Positions 8,352 to 15,200 of a DNA stretch of 20,610 nucleotides are shown here, in pieces. Numbering within the stretch: the first letter of the stretch is position 1; each line of letters starts with the position of its first letter. Under the pieces are notes generated by a model. That model saw only the letters and a list, made by a program, of their open reading frames with translations. It made no database searches and was not told the origin of the DNA. The DNA is taken from assembly GCA_045128175.1 (NCBI GenBank), contig JBGVRF010000031.1, positions 1-20,610 on the forward strand, in the 5' to 3' direction. A program made the position numbers and the translations under genes. This stretch comes from Scatosoma sp045128175. GTDB lineage: Bacteria > Bacillota > Clostridia > Christensenellales > Borkfalkiaceae.

Positions 8352-10154
8352 ATGGCAGGTAAAGTTATTGGTATTGACCTTGGTACTACAAACTCTTGTG
8401 TAGCAGTTATGGAAGGCGGCGAGCCCGTCGTTATCGCAAATGCAGAAGGATCCAGAACAACCCCTTCCGTCGTTTCGTTCCAAAAGGATGGTTCCCGTGT
8501 TGTCGGGCAGGCGGCAAAGCGTCAGGCGGTCGCAAACCCCGATAAGACCGTGATTTCCATTAAACGTCATATGGGATCCGATTATAAAGTAAAGATCGAC
8601 GATAAAGATTATTCTCCACAGGAAATTTCCGCAATGATCCTTTCGAAGCTCAAAGCGGATGCGGAAGCATACCTCGGTCAGAAGGTCACGGAGGCAGTCA
8701 TCACCTGTCCCGCATACTTCTCCGACAGCCAACGTCAAGCGACCAAGGACGCTGGTAAGATTGCGGGGTTGAACGTTCTTCGTATCATCAACGAGCCTAC
8801 GGCGGCGGCGCTTGCGTACGGCCTCGACAAAGATAAGGGCGGCAAGGTCATGATCTACGACCTCGGCGGCGGTACGTTCGACGTTTCTATTTTGGAAATT
8901 TCCGACGGCGTATTCGAAGTGCTTGCGACCAACGGCGATACCAAGCTCGGCGGCGACGATTGGGATAACAAGATCATTTCTTATCTCGTAGACGAATTTA
9001 AAAAATCGCACGCGATCGATCTGTCCAAAGACAAGATGGCGATGCAACGTTTGAAGGAAGCGGCGGAAAAGGCGAAGATCGAATTGTCGGGGATGACTTC
9101 GACGAATATCAACCTTCCTTTCATCTCCATGAGCGCGGAGGGCCCTCAGCACCTCGACGTCACGCTGACGAAGCAGAAATTCGAGGCGATGACGGCGGAT
9201 CTTCTCAACAGAACGGTAGAGCCGATGCGCGCGGCTATGCGCGACGCAGGACTGTCGTACAGCGATATCGACAAAGTGATCCTTGTCGGCGGTTCGACCC
9301 GTATGCCCGCCGTTGTGGCGAAGGTGAAGGAGGTTACCGGCAAAGAACCCTTCAAGGGCATCAACCCCGACGAATGCGTTGCGATCGGAGCTGCGGTGCA
9401 GGGCGGCGTTCTGACGGGCGAGGTAAAGGACGTGCTCCTTCTCGACGTTACCCCTCTGTCCTTGGGTATCGAGACCCTCGGCGGCGTGTTTACCCGTATT
9501 ATTGACAGAAATACGACTATTCCCGTAAAGAAGAGCCAGATCTTCTCGACGGCAGCAGATAACCAGACGAGCGTTGACATTCACGTATTGCAGGGCGAAC
9601 GTGAATTCTGTAAAGACAACAAGACGCTGGGCAACTTCATGCTTTCGGGAATCGCGCCCGCTCGTCGCGGTATTCCGCAGATCGAAGTCACCTTCGATAT
9701 CGACGCGAATGGTATCGTGCACGTAACCGCGCAGGATAAAGGTACGGGCAAGTCTACGGATATCACCATTACTTCCTCTACCAACCTTTCGGACGAAGAG
9801 ATCGAAAAGGCAGTCAAGGAAGCGGAGCAGTTCGCGGAAGAAGATAAGAAGAGAAAGGAAAAGGTCGACAATAAGAACAAGCTCGACGGTATGATATTCT
9901 CGGTGGAACAGACGATGAACGAAGCAGGCGATAAGCTTTCCGAGGACGATAAAGCGGCGCTTCAGGCGGCGGTAGACGCGGCGAAGAAAGAGCTGGAATC
10001 GGACGATGACGAACGCATCAAAGCGGCTTATGAAAAGCTGATGCAGGACGTTCAGCCCGTATTTGCGAAGCTGTATCAGGCAAACGGCGGCGCTGCGCCC
10101 AACATGGATCCGAACGGCGGTGCAGGCGATGGTGACACCGAATTCCATCAGTAA
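8352..10154 (+). CDS. dnaK: Molecular chaperone DnaK (Hsp70)
   Basis: A 600-residue cytoplasmic ATP-driven chaperone. It binds exposed hydrophobic segments of clients and is stimulated by DnaJ and recycled by GrpE. Visible signatures: IGIDLGTTNS near the N-terminus; the phosphate-binding YDLGGGTFDVS; VILVGGSTRMP; the interdomain linker and start of the substrate domain (VLLLDVTPLSLG, around residue 365); and a beta-sandwich followed by a Lys/Glu-rich helical lid. The linker sits about 24 residues earlier than in E. coli DnaK, matching the segment absent from Gram-positive DnaKs. The C-terminus (GDGDTEFHQ after a Gly/Asn-rich stretch) does not end in the acidic motif common in other DnaKs. AAAGGAGA lies 10 bases before the ATG. 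dnaJ follows, but neither grpE nor hrcA lies immediately upstream, where a terminated surface-protein gene sits instead. No CIRCE operator is seen, so heat control must use something else or act elsewhere. Confidence 0.98.
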   Translation: MAGKVIGIDLGTTNSCVAVMEGGEPVVIANAEGSRTTPSVVSFQKDGSRVVGQAAKRQAVANPDKTVISIKRHMGSDYKVKIDDKDYSPQEISAMILSKLKADAEAYLGQKVTEAVITCPAYFSDSQRQATKDAGKIAGLNVLRIINEPTAAALAYGLDKDKGGKVMIYDLGGGTFDVSILEISDGVFEVLATNGDTKLGGDDWDNKIISYLVDEFKKSHAIDLSKDKMAMQRLKEAAEKAKIELSGMTSTNINLPFISMSAEGPQHLDVTLTKQKFEAMTADLLNRTVEPMRAAMRDAGLSYSDIDKVILVGGSTRMPAVVAKVKEVTGKEPFKGINPDECVAIGAAVQGGVLTGEVKDVLLLDVTPLSLGIETLGGVFTRIIDRNTTIPVKKSQIFSTAADNQTSVDIHVLQGEREFCKDNKTLGNFMLSGIAPARRGIPQIEVTFDIDANGIVHVTAQDKGTGKSTDITITSSTNLSDEEIEKAVKEAEQFAEEDKKRKEKVDNKNKLDGMIFSVEQTMNEAGDKLSEDDKAALQAAVDAAKKELESDDDERIKAAYEKLMQDVQPVFAKLYQANGGAAPNMDPNGGAGDGDTEFHQ

Positions 10155-10177
10155 TCAAGTCGTTAAGAATAATTGAA

Positions 10178-10211
10178 ATTTGCGCTCATCGCATACCTGG
10201 GTAGCGCAAAT
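10178..10211 (+). other. Hairpin 1 in the dnaK-dnaJ spacer
   Basis: ATTTGCGCT and AGCGCAAAT form a perfect 9-pair stem with a 16-base loop, starting 24 bases after the dnaK stop. An A-run, not a T-run, follows, so it does not look like an intrinsic terminator. A role in mRNA processing or 3'-end protection is possible. This is inference. Confidence 0.55.
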
Positions 10212-10220
10212 ATGTAAAAA

Positions 10221-10263
10221 AGCGTGTAATCGGGTTTGGCTTACGGTCAGACCCGTAAACGCT
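10221..10263 (+). other. Hairpin 2 in the dnaK-dnaJ spacer
   Basis: An outer stem AGCGT/ACGCT encloses an inner stem CGGGT/ACCCG with an internal loop. A C-run and then seven T's follow at about 10266-10278, just before the dnaJ ribosome site. It could be a partial terminator or attenuator lowering dnaJ output relative to dnaK. The T-run is displaced from the stem by a C-run, so termination is uncertain. Confidence 0.45.
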
Positions 10264-10321
10264 ATCCCCCCTTTTTTTCGCTTTCGCGCGGAGGAAAGAG
10301 GGAATGGAGACAGGAAAAATC

Positions 10322-11476
10322 ATGGCAGAGAAGAAAAATTATTATGAAATACTCGGCGTAGACAAAAAAGCAACTGCGCAAGAGATCAAGTCGGCGTATC
10401 GTAAACTGGCGATGAAATATCATCCCGACCGCAATCCCGACAATGCGGAAGCGGCGGAAAAGTTCAAGGAAATCAACGAGGCGAATGAAACGTTGTCGGA
10501 CGAACAGAAGCGCGCGGCGTACGATTATGAGCTGGAGCATCCCGGTATGGGCGGTTTTGGCGGCGGTTTTGGTGGCTTTGGCGGCGGTGGAGCCGGTTTT
10601 GAGGATATTTCGGACATTTTCAGCAGTATTTTCGGCGGCGGATTCGGTGGTGGCGGCGCGCGAGCATCGGCGCGGTCACAGGTCGGTGAGGATATCCAGC
10701 GCGAAATGTCGCTTTCGTTTATGGACGCGGCGAAGGGATGTAAAAAGACGTTTACCTATACCCGAAATGAACCGTGCGAGGCTTGTAAAGGGACGGGCGC
10801 GAAAAACGGTACGGAGTACAGCACCTGTTCGCGCTGTCAAGGGAAAGGAATTGTGCAACAGGTACAAAACACGATGTTCGGACGCACGATCCGTCAGGGT
10901 GTTTGTCCGGATTGTTCGGGGACCGGTCGCACCATAAAAGAAAAATGTCCCGACTGTAAAGGGAAGGGCTCGGTGCGGAAGGAAACGACGGTCACGCTGG
11001 ACATTCCCGCAGGCGTGGACACGAACAGCTATATGAAGAAAAAGGGATTCGGGCAGGCGGCACCGAACGGCGGAGTTCCCGGCGATCTGATCATTGTGTT
11101 CCGCGTCGAACCGCATAAGATCTTTGCCCGCGACAAGTTCGATCTTCGTATCGATCTGCCTATTTCCTTTAAAACTGCCGCGCTTGGCGGTACGGTAAAG
11201 GTGCCGACTATTGATGAAACATTCGATTTTTCTATCCCCGAAGGGACGCAGAACGGGCAAATATTCACCATTCGCGGCAAGGGTATCAGATCAGCTCGCG
11301 GTACGGGGAATTTAATCTTGCGTGTGTTGATAGAGGTGCCGACCAAGCTTTCCAGATCGCAGAAAAAAGAATTGGAAAATTGGGATGAGGACGTAGAGCT
11401 TAAGCAGTATGACAGAATGAAGCGCTATTCGGACAACGTAGAAGCTTTGTACGGTGAAAAGCCGTTTGGCAAGTGA
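10322..11476 (+). CDS. dnaJ: Co-chaperone DnaJ (Hsp40)
   Basis: A type I J-protein of 384 residues that delivers clients to DnaK and stimulates its ATPase. Order: J-domain (about 6-70) with the essential HPD at 34-36; Gly/Phe-rich linker containing a DIF-type motif (DISDIFSSIFG); a zinc-binding domain with four C-x2-C-x-G-x-G repeats (CEAC from residue 152, then CSRC, CPDC and CPDC); and two C-terminal beta domains. ATG 10322 gives the typical MAEKKNYYEILGV start and has AGG 7 bases upstream. An in-frame ATG at 10304 with GAGG 9 bases upstream would add six residues and cannot be excluded. The spacer from dnaK is about 165 bases and contains two hairpins, so the genes are probably co-transcribed but may be unequally expressed. 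A strong terminator closes the unit. Confidence 0.97.
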   Translation: MAEKKNYYEILGVDKKATAQEIKSAYRKLAMKYHPDRNPDNAEAAEKFKEINEANETLSDEQKRAAYDYELEHPGMGGFGGGFGGFGGGGAGFEDISDIFSSIFGGGFGGGGARASARSQVGEDIQREMSLSFMDAAKGCKKTFTYTRNEPCEACKGTGAKNGTEYSTCSRCQGKGIVQQVQNTMFGRTIRQGVCPDCSGTGRTIKEKCPDCKGKGSVRKETTVTLDIPAGVDTNSYMKKKGFGQAAPNGGVPGDLIIVFRVEPHKIFARDKFDLRIDLPISFKTAALGGTVKVPTIDETFDFSIPEGTQNGQIFTIRGKGIRSARGTGNLILRVLIEVPTKLSRSQKKELENWDEDVELKQYDRMKRYSDNVEALYGEKPFGK

Positions 11477-11477
11477 G

Positions 11478-11507
11478 AAAAAAGCAAGCCTGGCGCTTGC
11501 TTTTTTA
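11478..11507 (+). terminator. Rho-independent terminator after dnaJ
   Basis: AAAAAAGCAAGC and GCTTGCTTTTTT form a perfect stem around a 5-base loop, beginning one base after the dnaJ stop. The A-run/T-run symmetry could also stop transcription from the opposite side. Confidence 0.92.
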
Positions 11508-11623
11508 GTGCCGTTTCGTTAAAGGAGACTACCAGGTATGCGTTGAGTTCGTTTTTCGTCTGCGTAAAGACGTCGCTGATCGGCAATATTACTTTGAAAA
11601 TGGCGAAAATTGCACGTAAATAC

Positions 11624-11652
11624 TTGACATGGACGAAAGATAGTTATATAAT
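11624..11652 (+). promoter_or_regulatory. Consensus sigma-A promoter of the glycosyltransferase gene
   Basis: TTGACA, exactly 17 bases, then TATAAT: a full consensus match. The start point would be near 11659, giving a leader of about 54 bases that ends in AAAGGAGG at 11698-11705. Between the dnaJ terminator and this promoter (11508-11623) I see only a stray AAAGGAG followed by ATG-CGT-TGA at 11538, with no gene. Confidence 0.9.
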
Positions 11653-11712
11653 TAAGGAAAAGAAAAAGAGTATCATAAAAAGGATACGAACTTACTCAAA
11701 GGAGGAAACGAC

Positions 11713-12861
11713 ATGGGGAAACCGAGAGTGGTTTTTGCTTTTGTGGAGGCTGGCTTCGGCCATATTATGACGGAACGCGCGATCTGCGACGCTTTTGAAA
11801 AGAAGTACGGGCAGTATTGCGAAGTGATAAGAAGTAATTTTTTCAAGGAAAGCGGCAGTTTGCCTATGAAAAAATTCGAGGATAGATGCTGTAACGAGGT
11901 GCGTCGTTATAATAAAAACCATTTATATGCGCAGTGGAACATTTTCTTGATGAATTTTTGGGGGGCGAAGATCTCCAGTTGGTTCGTTATGGAGAAGGTC
12001 ACGCGCGGAGCATATCAAGATAGTATGCGTTATATGGAGAAGCTTGCGCCCGACGTTGTGGTCAGTACGCATTGGGCGACTAATTATTATGCGGAAAAAA
12101 TGCAGAAAAAGCCGTATACGGTGGTATACGTGCCCGACGCGCACGCCAATGCCTTGTTTCGTTATCCGTCCGATTTCAGCATGATCGCTATGCCCGAGGG
12201 ATACAGAAGGGCGCGAAAGTTTAAAAGACGGTATAATGACGACAATTTCAAGCTGGCGCCGCTGGCGATACGGCAAGCCGCATTTGAAGTGGAAAAGGAC
12301 AAAAAAGAGCTCCGCGCAAGGCTTGGAATTGAGGACCGTTTTACCGTGTATCTGACGGACGGCGGTTATGGCGTAGGCATGATGGAGCAGCTTTATAAAA
12401 TGCTACGCGACGAAGATTTGCCTATCAATGTTATTGCTGTGTGTGGAAAAAATCCCGAGCTGTACGAGCGGTTGCAAAAGCTTGAAAGCAGAGGGAACAC
12501 CGCGTTACATCCGTTCGGGTTTGCCGAAAACGCATTGGAGCTGATCGCCGCTTCCGACCTGTATTTGGGCAAGAGCGGTAACGGGCTGATGGAGCCGACT
12601 TTCTTCGGCGTACCCATTCTCGTTACACATTCCGCGAACACGATCGAAAGACTGATCGCAGAGCATTACGTATCGGAAGTAGGCAGCGCAAAGAGGTGCT
12701 TTAATGCAGACAAATGCGTAGAGTTCATTAAAGGCGCGGTAAACGGTAGCGAGGAATATAAAGAGCTGGCGTCTTTCGAACGGCACCCGGAGAATTACGG
12801 GGGCGAGGGGATCGCCGATCTGATCTTTGAGAAACTGAACGAGAAATATCATTTTGTTTGA
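11713..12861 (+). CDS. GT-B glycosyltransferase, processive diacylglycerol beta-glucosyltransferase/MGDG-synthase type
   Basis: A 382-residue protein with the two-lobed GT-B pattern of the GT28 group (MurG, MGDG synthase, UgtP). The N-terminal lobe opens with VVFAFVEAGFGH, where GFGH at 14-17 matches the glycine-rich acceptor loop. The second lobe begins with TDGGYGVG (215-222). The donor-binding part has HPFGF (266-270), GKSGNGLMEP (286-295) and FFGVPILV. Members transfer glucose or galactose from UDP-sugar to diacylglycerol at the inner face of the membrane, making glycolipids that also anchor lipoteichoic acid. The exact sugar and acceptor here are inferred. No signal peptide or membrane helix is seen, consistent with a peripheral membrane enzyme. 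The start has AAAGGAGG 7 bases upstream. The gene is single, between its own promoter and terminator, and interrupts the usual dnaJ-prmA adjacency. Confidence 0.82.
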   Translation: MGKPRVVFAFVEAGFGHIMTERAICDAFEKKYGQYCEVIRSNFFKESGSLPMKKFEDRCCNEVRRYNKNHLYAQWNIFLMNFWGAKISSWFVMEKVTRGAYQDSMRYMEKLAPDVVVSTHWATNYYAEKMQKKPYTVVYVPDAHANALFRYPSDFSMIAMPEGYRRARKFKRRYNDDNFKLAPLAIRQAAFEVEKDKKELRARLGIEDRFTVYLTDGGYGVGMMEQLYKMLRDEDLPINVIAVCGKNPELYERLQKLESRGNTALHPFGFAENALELIAASDLYLGKSGNGLMEPTFFGVPILVTHSANTIERLIAEHYVSEVGSAKRCFNADKCVEFIKGAVNGSEEYKELASFERHPENYGGEGIADLIFEKLNEKYHFV

Positions 12862-12875
12862 GATAAAACGCGAAT

Positions 12876-12910
12876 AAAAATCCTGTCGACAGACGTCGGC
12901 GGGATTTTTT
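12876..12910 (+). terminator. Rho-independent terminator after the glycosyltransferase gene
   Basis: AAAAATCC-TGTCGAC pairs with GTCGGCG-GGATTTTT across the 4-base loop AGAC, a stem of about 15 pairs with two G-U pairs, ending in six T's. It begins 14 bases after the stop. Confidence 0.93.
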
Positions 12911-13010
12911 GTGTTATTCAACGTAAAAGCAATCCAATTCCCATTGCAAAGGATTGTTATCGATATATGTATGATCTTGAAAAGAGCTTTGAAAACGATT
13001 GCTTCATGCA

Positions 13011-13026
13011 AATCATATTTATGATT
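13011..13026. promoter_or_regulatory. Palindrome AATCATA-TT-TATGATT upstream of the small helical-protein gene
   Basis: Perfect 7-base half-sites around two bases, ending 27 bases before the TATAAT at 13054. This is a typical place for a dimeric regulator. The rest of the spacer 12911-13084 also holds an 8-pair hairpin (12928-12958, with a G-U pair) and no gene. The binding protein is unknown and chance is possible. Confidence 0.3.
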
Positions 13027-13028
13027 TT

Positions 13029-13059
13029 TAAACAAAAAACTTTCAAAATACGTTATAAT
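13029..13059 (+). promoter_or_regulatory. Probable promoter of the small helical-protein gene
   Basis: A perfect -10 TATAAT lies at 13054-13059. The -35 is poor: the best is TAAACA at 13029-13034 with a long 19-base spacer. A weak -35 next to a palindrome suggests an activator-dependent promoter. A near-perfect ribosome site, AAAGGAGGT, follows at 13071-13079. Confidence 0.5.
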
Positions 13060-13084
13060 ATTCGTATAAAAAAGGAGGTAATTT

Positions 13085-13111
13085 ATGAAAAAACAACTGA
13101 CAGTGGAGTAA
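13085..13111 (+). CDS. Eight-codon mini-ORF (MKKQLTVE), in frame with the following gene
   Basis: ATG at 13085 sits 5 bases after the strong AAAGGAGGT, the best ribosome site in this stretch, yet the frame ends in TAA after eight codons. The next ATG of the same frame, at 13124, lies 12 bases past the stop. Reading through the TAA gives a continuous, natural-looking sequence, so this may be the severed N-terminus of the next gene (GAA to TAA is one change) or a short leader peptide. Both are inference. Confidence 0.5.
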   Translation: MKKQLTVE

Positions 13112-13123
13112 ATTTTCCAAGGA

Positions 13124-13450
13124 ATGCCGAGGTTAAAAACCTATTTCAAAAATATGGAATATGAAATTAAAAAATTCGACGTGGCGGAAGGCGGTTCTCT
13201 GGCGGTGGAGGCTTTAAAAGAGAAAAGGGAACGGCTTTTAAAAACGGCGAGGGAAATGGATATAGAAGATCTGAACGCGGTCTATTACGTGAATAATATA
13301 AAGGCGTTGAAACCGTATCAGATAGTCCGAACGCTGAAAAAGATAAACGACTCGCTGGAAGAATTGAAAAATATCCCCAACGCCGAAACGGAGAAGATCG
13401 CCGGAGAAGGCGTTGACGGAAAGGACAGCGGAGAGCAAGGAAATCGTTGA
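13124..13450 (+). CDS. Small helical protein of unknown function, possibly missing its native start
   Basis: A 108-residue protein that I do not recognise. It is charged and apparently all-helical, with Lys/Glu-rich amphipathic stretches, a central VYYVNNIKALKPYQIV and a polar C-terminal tail (about 90-108) that looks disordered. There is no signal peptide, membrane segment or metal motif. ATG 13124 has no properly spaced ribosome site: AAGG lies only two bases upstream and GGAG 15 bases upstream. Translation would therefore depend on reinitiation after the eight-codon ORF that ends 12 bases before. The original protein may have begun at 13085 and been about 121 residues. The stop codon overlaps the -35 box of the prmA promoter. 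Expression as a real protein is uncertain. Confidence 0.6.
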   Translation: MPRLKTYFKNMEYEIKKFDVAEGGSLAVEALKEKRERLLKTAREMDIEDLNAVYYVNNIKALKPYQIVRTLKKINDSLEELKNIPNAETEKIAGEGVDGKDSGEQGNR

Positions 13451-13475
13451 CTTTCTGCGCGTGGCGTGGTATAAT
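13447..13475 (+). promoter_or_regulatory. Sigma-A promoter of the prmA operon
   Basis: TTGACT, 17 bases, then TATAAT. The -35 box overlaps the TGA stop of the preceding small gene. Transcription would start near 13482, giving a very short leader that carries GAGGT 8 bases before the prmA ATG. Confidence 0.85.
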
Positions 13476-13497
13476 AGAGATCGTGAGGTAAACTGCT

Positions 13498-14448
13498 ATG
13501 AAATATATTGAATTGACGATCCATACCACTACCGAGGCGAGCGAGATCATCTCGGATATTATGTGGAATTATACCAATTACGGCGTGACGATCTGCGACC
13601 GCGCGGATATCATCGCTTTGCAGACGGCAAAAGAGACGACTTATTGGGATTATCTGGACGACGAACTGACCGAGGATAAGCCCTCTGACGTGCTGGTGAA
13701 ATGTTACGTCGCGGAGGACGTTGCGGACGAGATTGTTTCTTCTATCCTGCAGGACATTGACAACGCGAAAACACTGTCCGAAGGTGGGATCCCGTTCGGA
13801 ACTCTGGAGGATACAAAGCGGCTTGTGGACGGCGACGACTGGATCGACGTGTGGAAAAAACATTTTCGCCCCATTCATTTAGGCGCAATTGTGGTCGTAC
13901 CGGAATGGATTGATTACGCGCCCGCCCCCCACGAACACGTGGTTTTGCTCGATTCGAACATGGCGTTCGGTACGGGCGAGCATGAGACGACCTCCATGTG
14001 CGTGGAGCTGATGCAAGAATATATCACGCCGGAATCCGTATGCATCGACGTCGGTTGCGGCAGCGGGATCCTCGGTATTTCCGCAATCAAGCTGGGCGCG
14101 GCGAAGGCGTATCTGACGGATATCGATCCGATCGCGGTAGAAAGCTCGTTGCACAACAGTAAGTTGAACGGTGTTGCGGAGCAGACGGTAGTTGCGCACT
14201 CGAATTTGCTGGAAAATACGGACGTGCAAGGGGACGTCATGATGGCAAATATCACGGGTGAGGTCCTTAAGATGCTTGCGCCGTCTATTCCCAAAAATCT
14301 GAAAAAGGACGGCATACTCATTCTCAGCGGTATCATCGAAAGCCGTTTGGAAATGGTAAAAGCGGCGTATGAAGCAGTCGGTATGCAGATCGTTTTCGAG
14401 CGGCGCAAAGGGGAATGGTTTGCGCTTGTATTGAAGCATAAGGCTTGA
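13498..14448 (+). CDS. prmA: Ribosomal protein L11 methyltransferase
   Basis: A 316-residue S-adenosylmethionine-dependent enzyme that trimethylates lysines and the N-terminus of ribosomal protein L11. The N-terminal L11-recognition domain (about 1-100) is followed by a class I methyltransferase domain. Visible there are the NMAFGTGEHETT stretch typical of PrmA, motif I DVGCGSG (184-190), the acidic end of the second strand (TDIDP) and a MANITGEVL post-motif around 249-256. GAGGT lies 8 bases before the ATG. It is the first gene of an operon with rsmE, mtaB and a HIT gene; their common theme is modification of the translation machinery. Adjacency of dnaJ and prmA is usual in Firmicutes, but here a glycosyltransferase and a small gene intervene. 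Confidence 0.96.
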   Translation: MKYIELTIHTTTEASEIISDIMWNYTNYGVTICDRADIIALQTAKETTYWDYLDDELTEDKPSDVLVKCYVAEDVADEIVSSILQDIDNAKTLSEGGIPFGTLEDTKRLVDGDDWIDVWKKHFRPIHLGAIVVVPEWIDYAPAPHEHVVLLDSNMAFGTGEHETTSMCVELMQEYITPESVCIDVGCGSGILGISAIKLGAAKAYLTDIDPIAVESSLHNSKLNGVAEQTVVAHSNLLENTDVQGDVMMANITGEVLKMLAPSIPKNLKKDGILILSGIIESRLEMVKAAYEAVGMQIVFERRKGEWFALVLKHKA

Positions 14449-14480
14449 ATTTTTTCGAGACATTAAAAAAGGAGGGTACC

Positions 14481-15200
14481 ATGTCTGCGTTGAAGCGTTT
14501 TTTTGTGGATAAGACCGAGACGGTGACCGAGTTGACGGGAGAAGAATTTGAGCACGCGAAAAACGTGCTTCGCATCGGGGTCGGTGCGGAGGTGATCTTG
14601 CTGGACAACAGTGGGAAAGAATACACCGCAGTGGTGGCTTCGGTGGAGAAAAAACGTATGCTTTTGAACGTGGTACGGGAAGAGGTTGGCGAACGGGAAG
14701 CGGCAACGGACGTTTGTCTTTTGTTCGGGTATCTGAAAAACGCGGACAAAAACGAATTCATCGTGCAAAAAGCGGTGGAATTAGGCGTAAAAGAGATAGG
14801 AGTATTTTCTTCGGAATTTTCCTCCGCGTATATGAACGTAAATAAATTGGAGCGTTTGAATAAGGTCGCAAAAGAGGCTGCAAAGCAATGTTTGCGCGCA
14901 ACTGCGCCCGAAGTCGTATATTACGATACCTTGGAAAAAGCGTTAAACGCAGGGGGCAGGTATGAGAATAAGCTGTTTGCTTGTGAATTTGCAACCGAAA
15001 GCAAGACGGATATCGCTACGCTTTCGGGGCGGACGGCAATCGTGATTGGCAGCGAAGGCGGTTTCTCGCGGGCGGAAGAAGAGTCCGCTTCCTCTTTGGG
15101 CTACGCGTCGATATCGTTGGGAAAGCGTATTTTGCGCGCAGAGACCGCGGCTGTGGCGCTCACCTCCGTGGTCATGTTTTCTTTGGGGGAACTTCGATGA
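14481..15200 (+). CDS. rsmE: 16S rRNA (uracil-1498-N3)-methyltransferase
   Basis: A 239-residue SPOUT-class enzyme that methylates N3 of U1498 in 16S rRNA of the 30S subunit. An N-terminal PUA-like domain opens with LKRFFVD. The knotted methyltransferase domain shows IGSEGGFS (189-196; most relatives have Pro where Ser191 is) and the closing LGKRILRAETA (213-223) that forms the SAM-binding knot. ATG 14481 is chosen because AAAAAAGGAGGG ends 4 bases before it. A TTG at 14445 overlapping the prmA stop would add 12 residues without a good site. The gene ends in an ATGA overlap with mtaB, indicating translational coupling. Confidence 0.95.
   Translation: MSALKRFFVDKTETVTELTGEEFEHAKNVLRIGVGAEVILLDNSGKEYTAVVASVEKKRMLLNVVREEVGEREAATDVCLLFGYLKNADKNEFIVQKAVELGVKEIGVFSSEFSSAYMNVNKLERLNKVAKEAAKQCLRATAPEVVYYDTLEKALNAGGRYENKLFACEFATESKTDIATLSGRTAIVIGSEGGFSRAEEESASSLGYASISLGKRILRAETAAVALTSVVMFSLGELR

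Noticed and set aside
8232..10148. 638-codon open frame on the - strand opposite dnaK
   Set aside because: Long antisense frames opposite dnaK are a known by-product of its codon pattern. The translation is Arg/His-rich with no recognisable domain and no ribosome site.
11538..11770. AAAGGAG followed by ATG-CGT-TGA, and an overlapping frame from TTG 11543
   Set aside because: The ATG frame is only two codons. The TTG frame runs out of phase into the glycosyltransferase gene and crosses its promoter and ribosome site.
12967..13164. 65-codon + strand frame over the promoter of the small helical-protein gene
   Set aside because: It spans a TATAAT box and a strong ribosome site belonging to another frame and has no ribosome site of its own.
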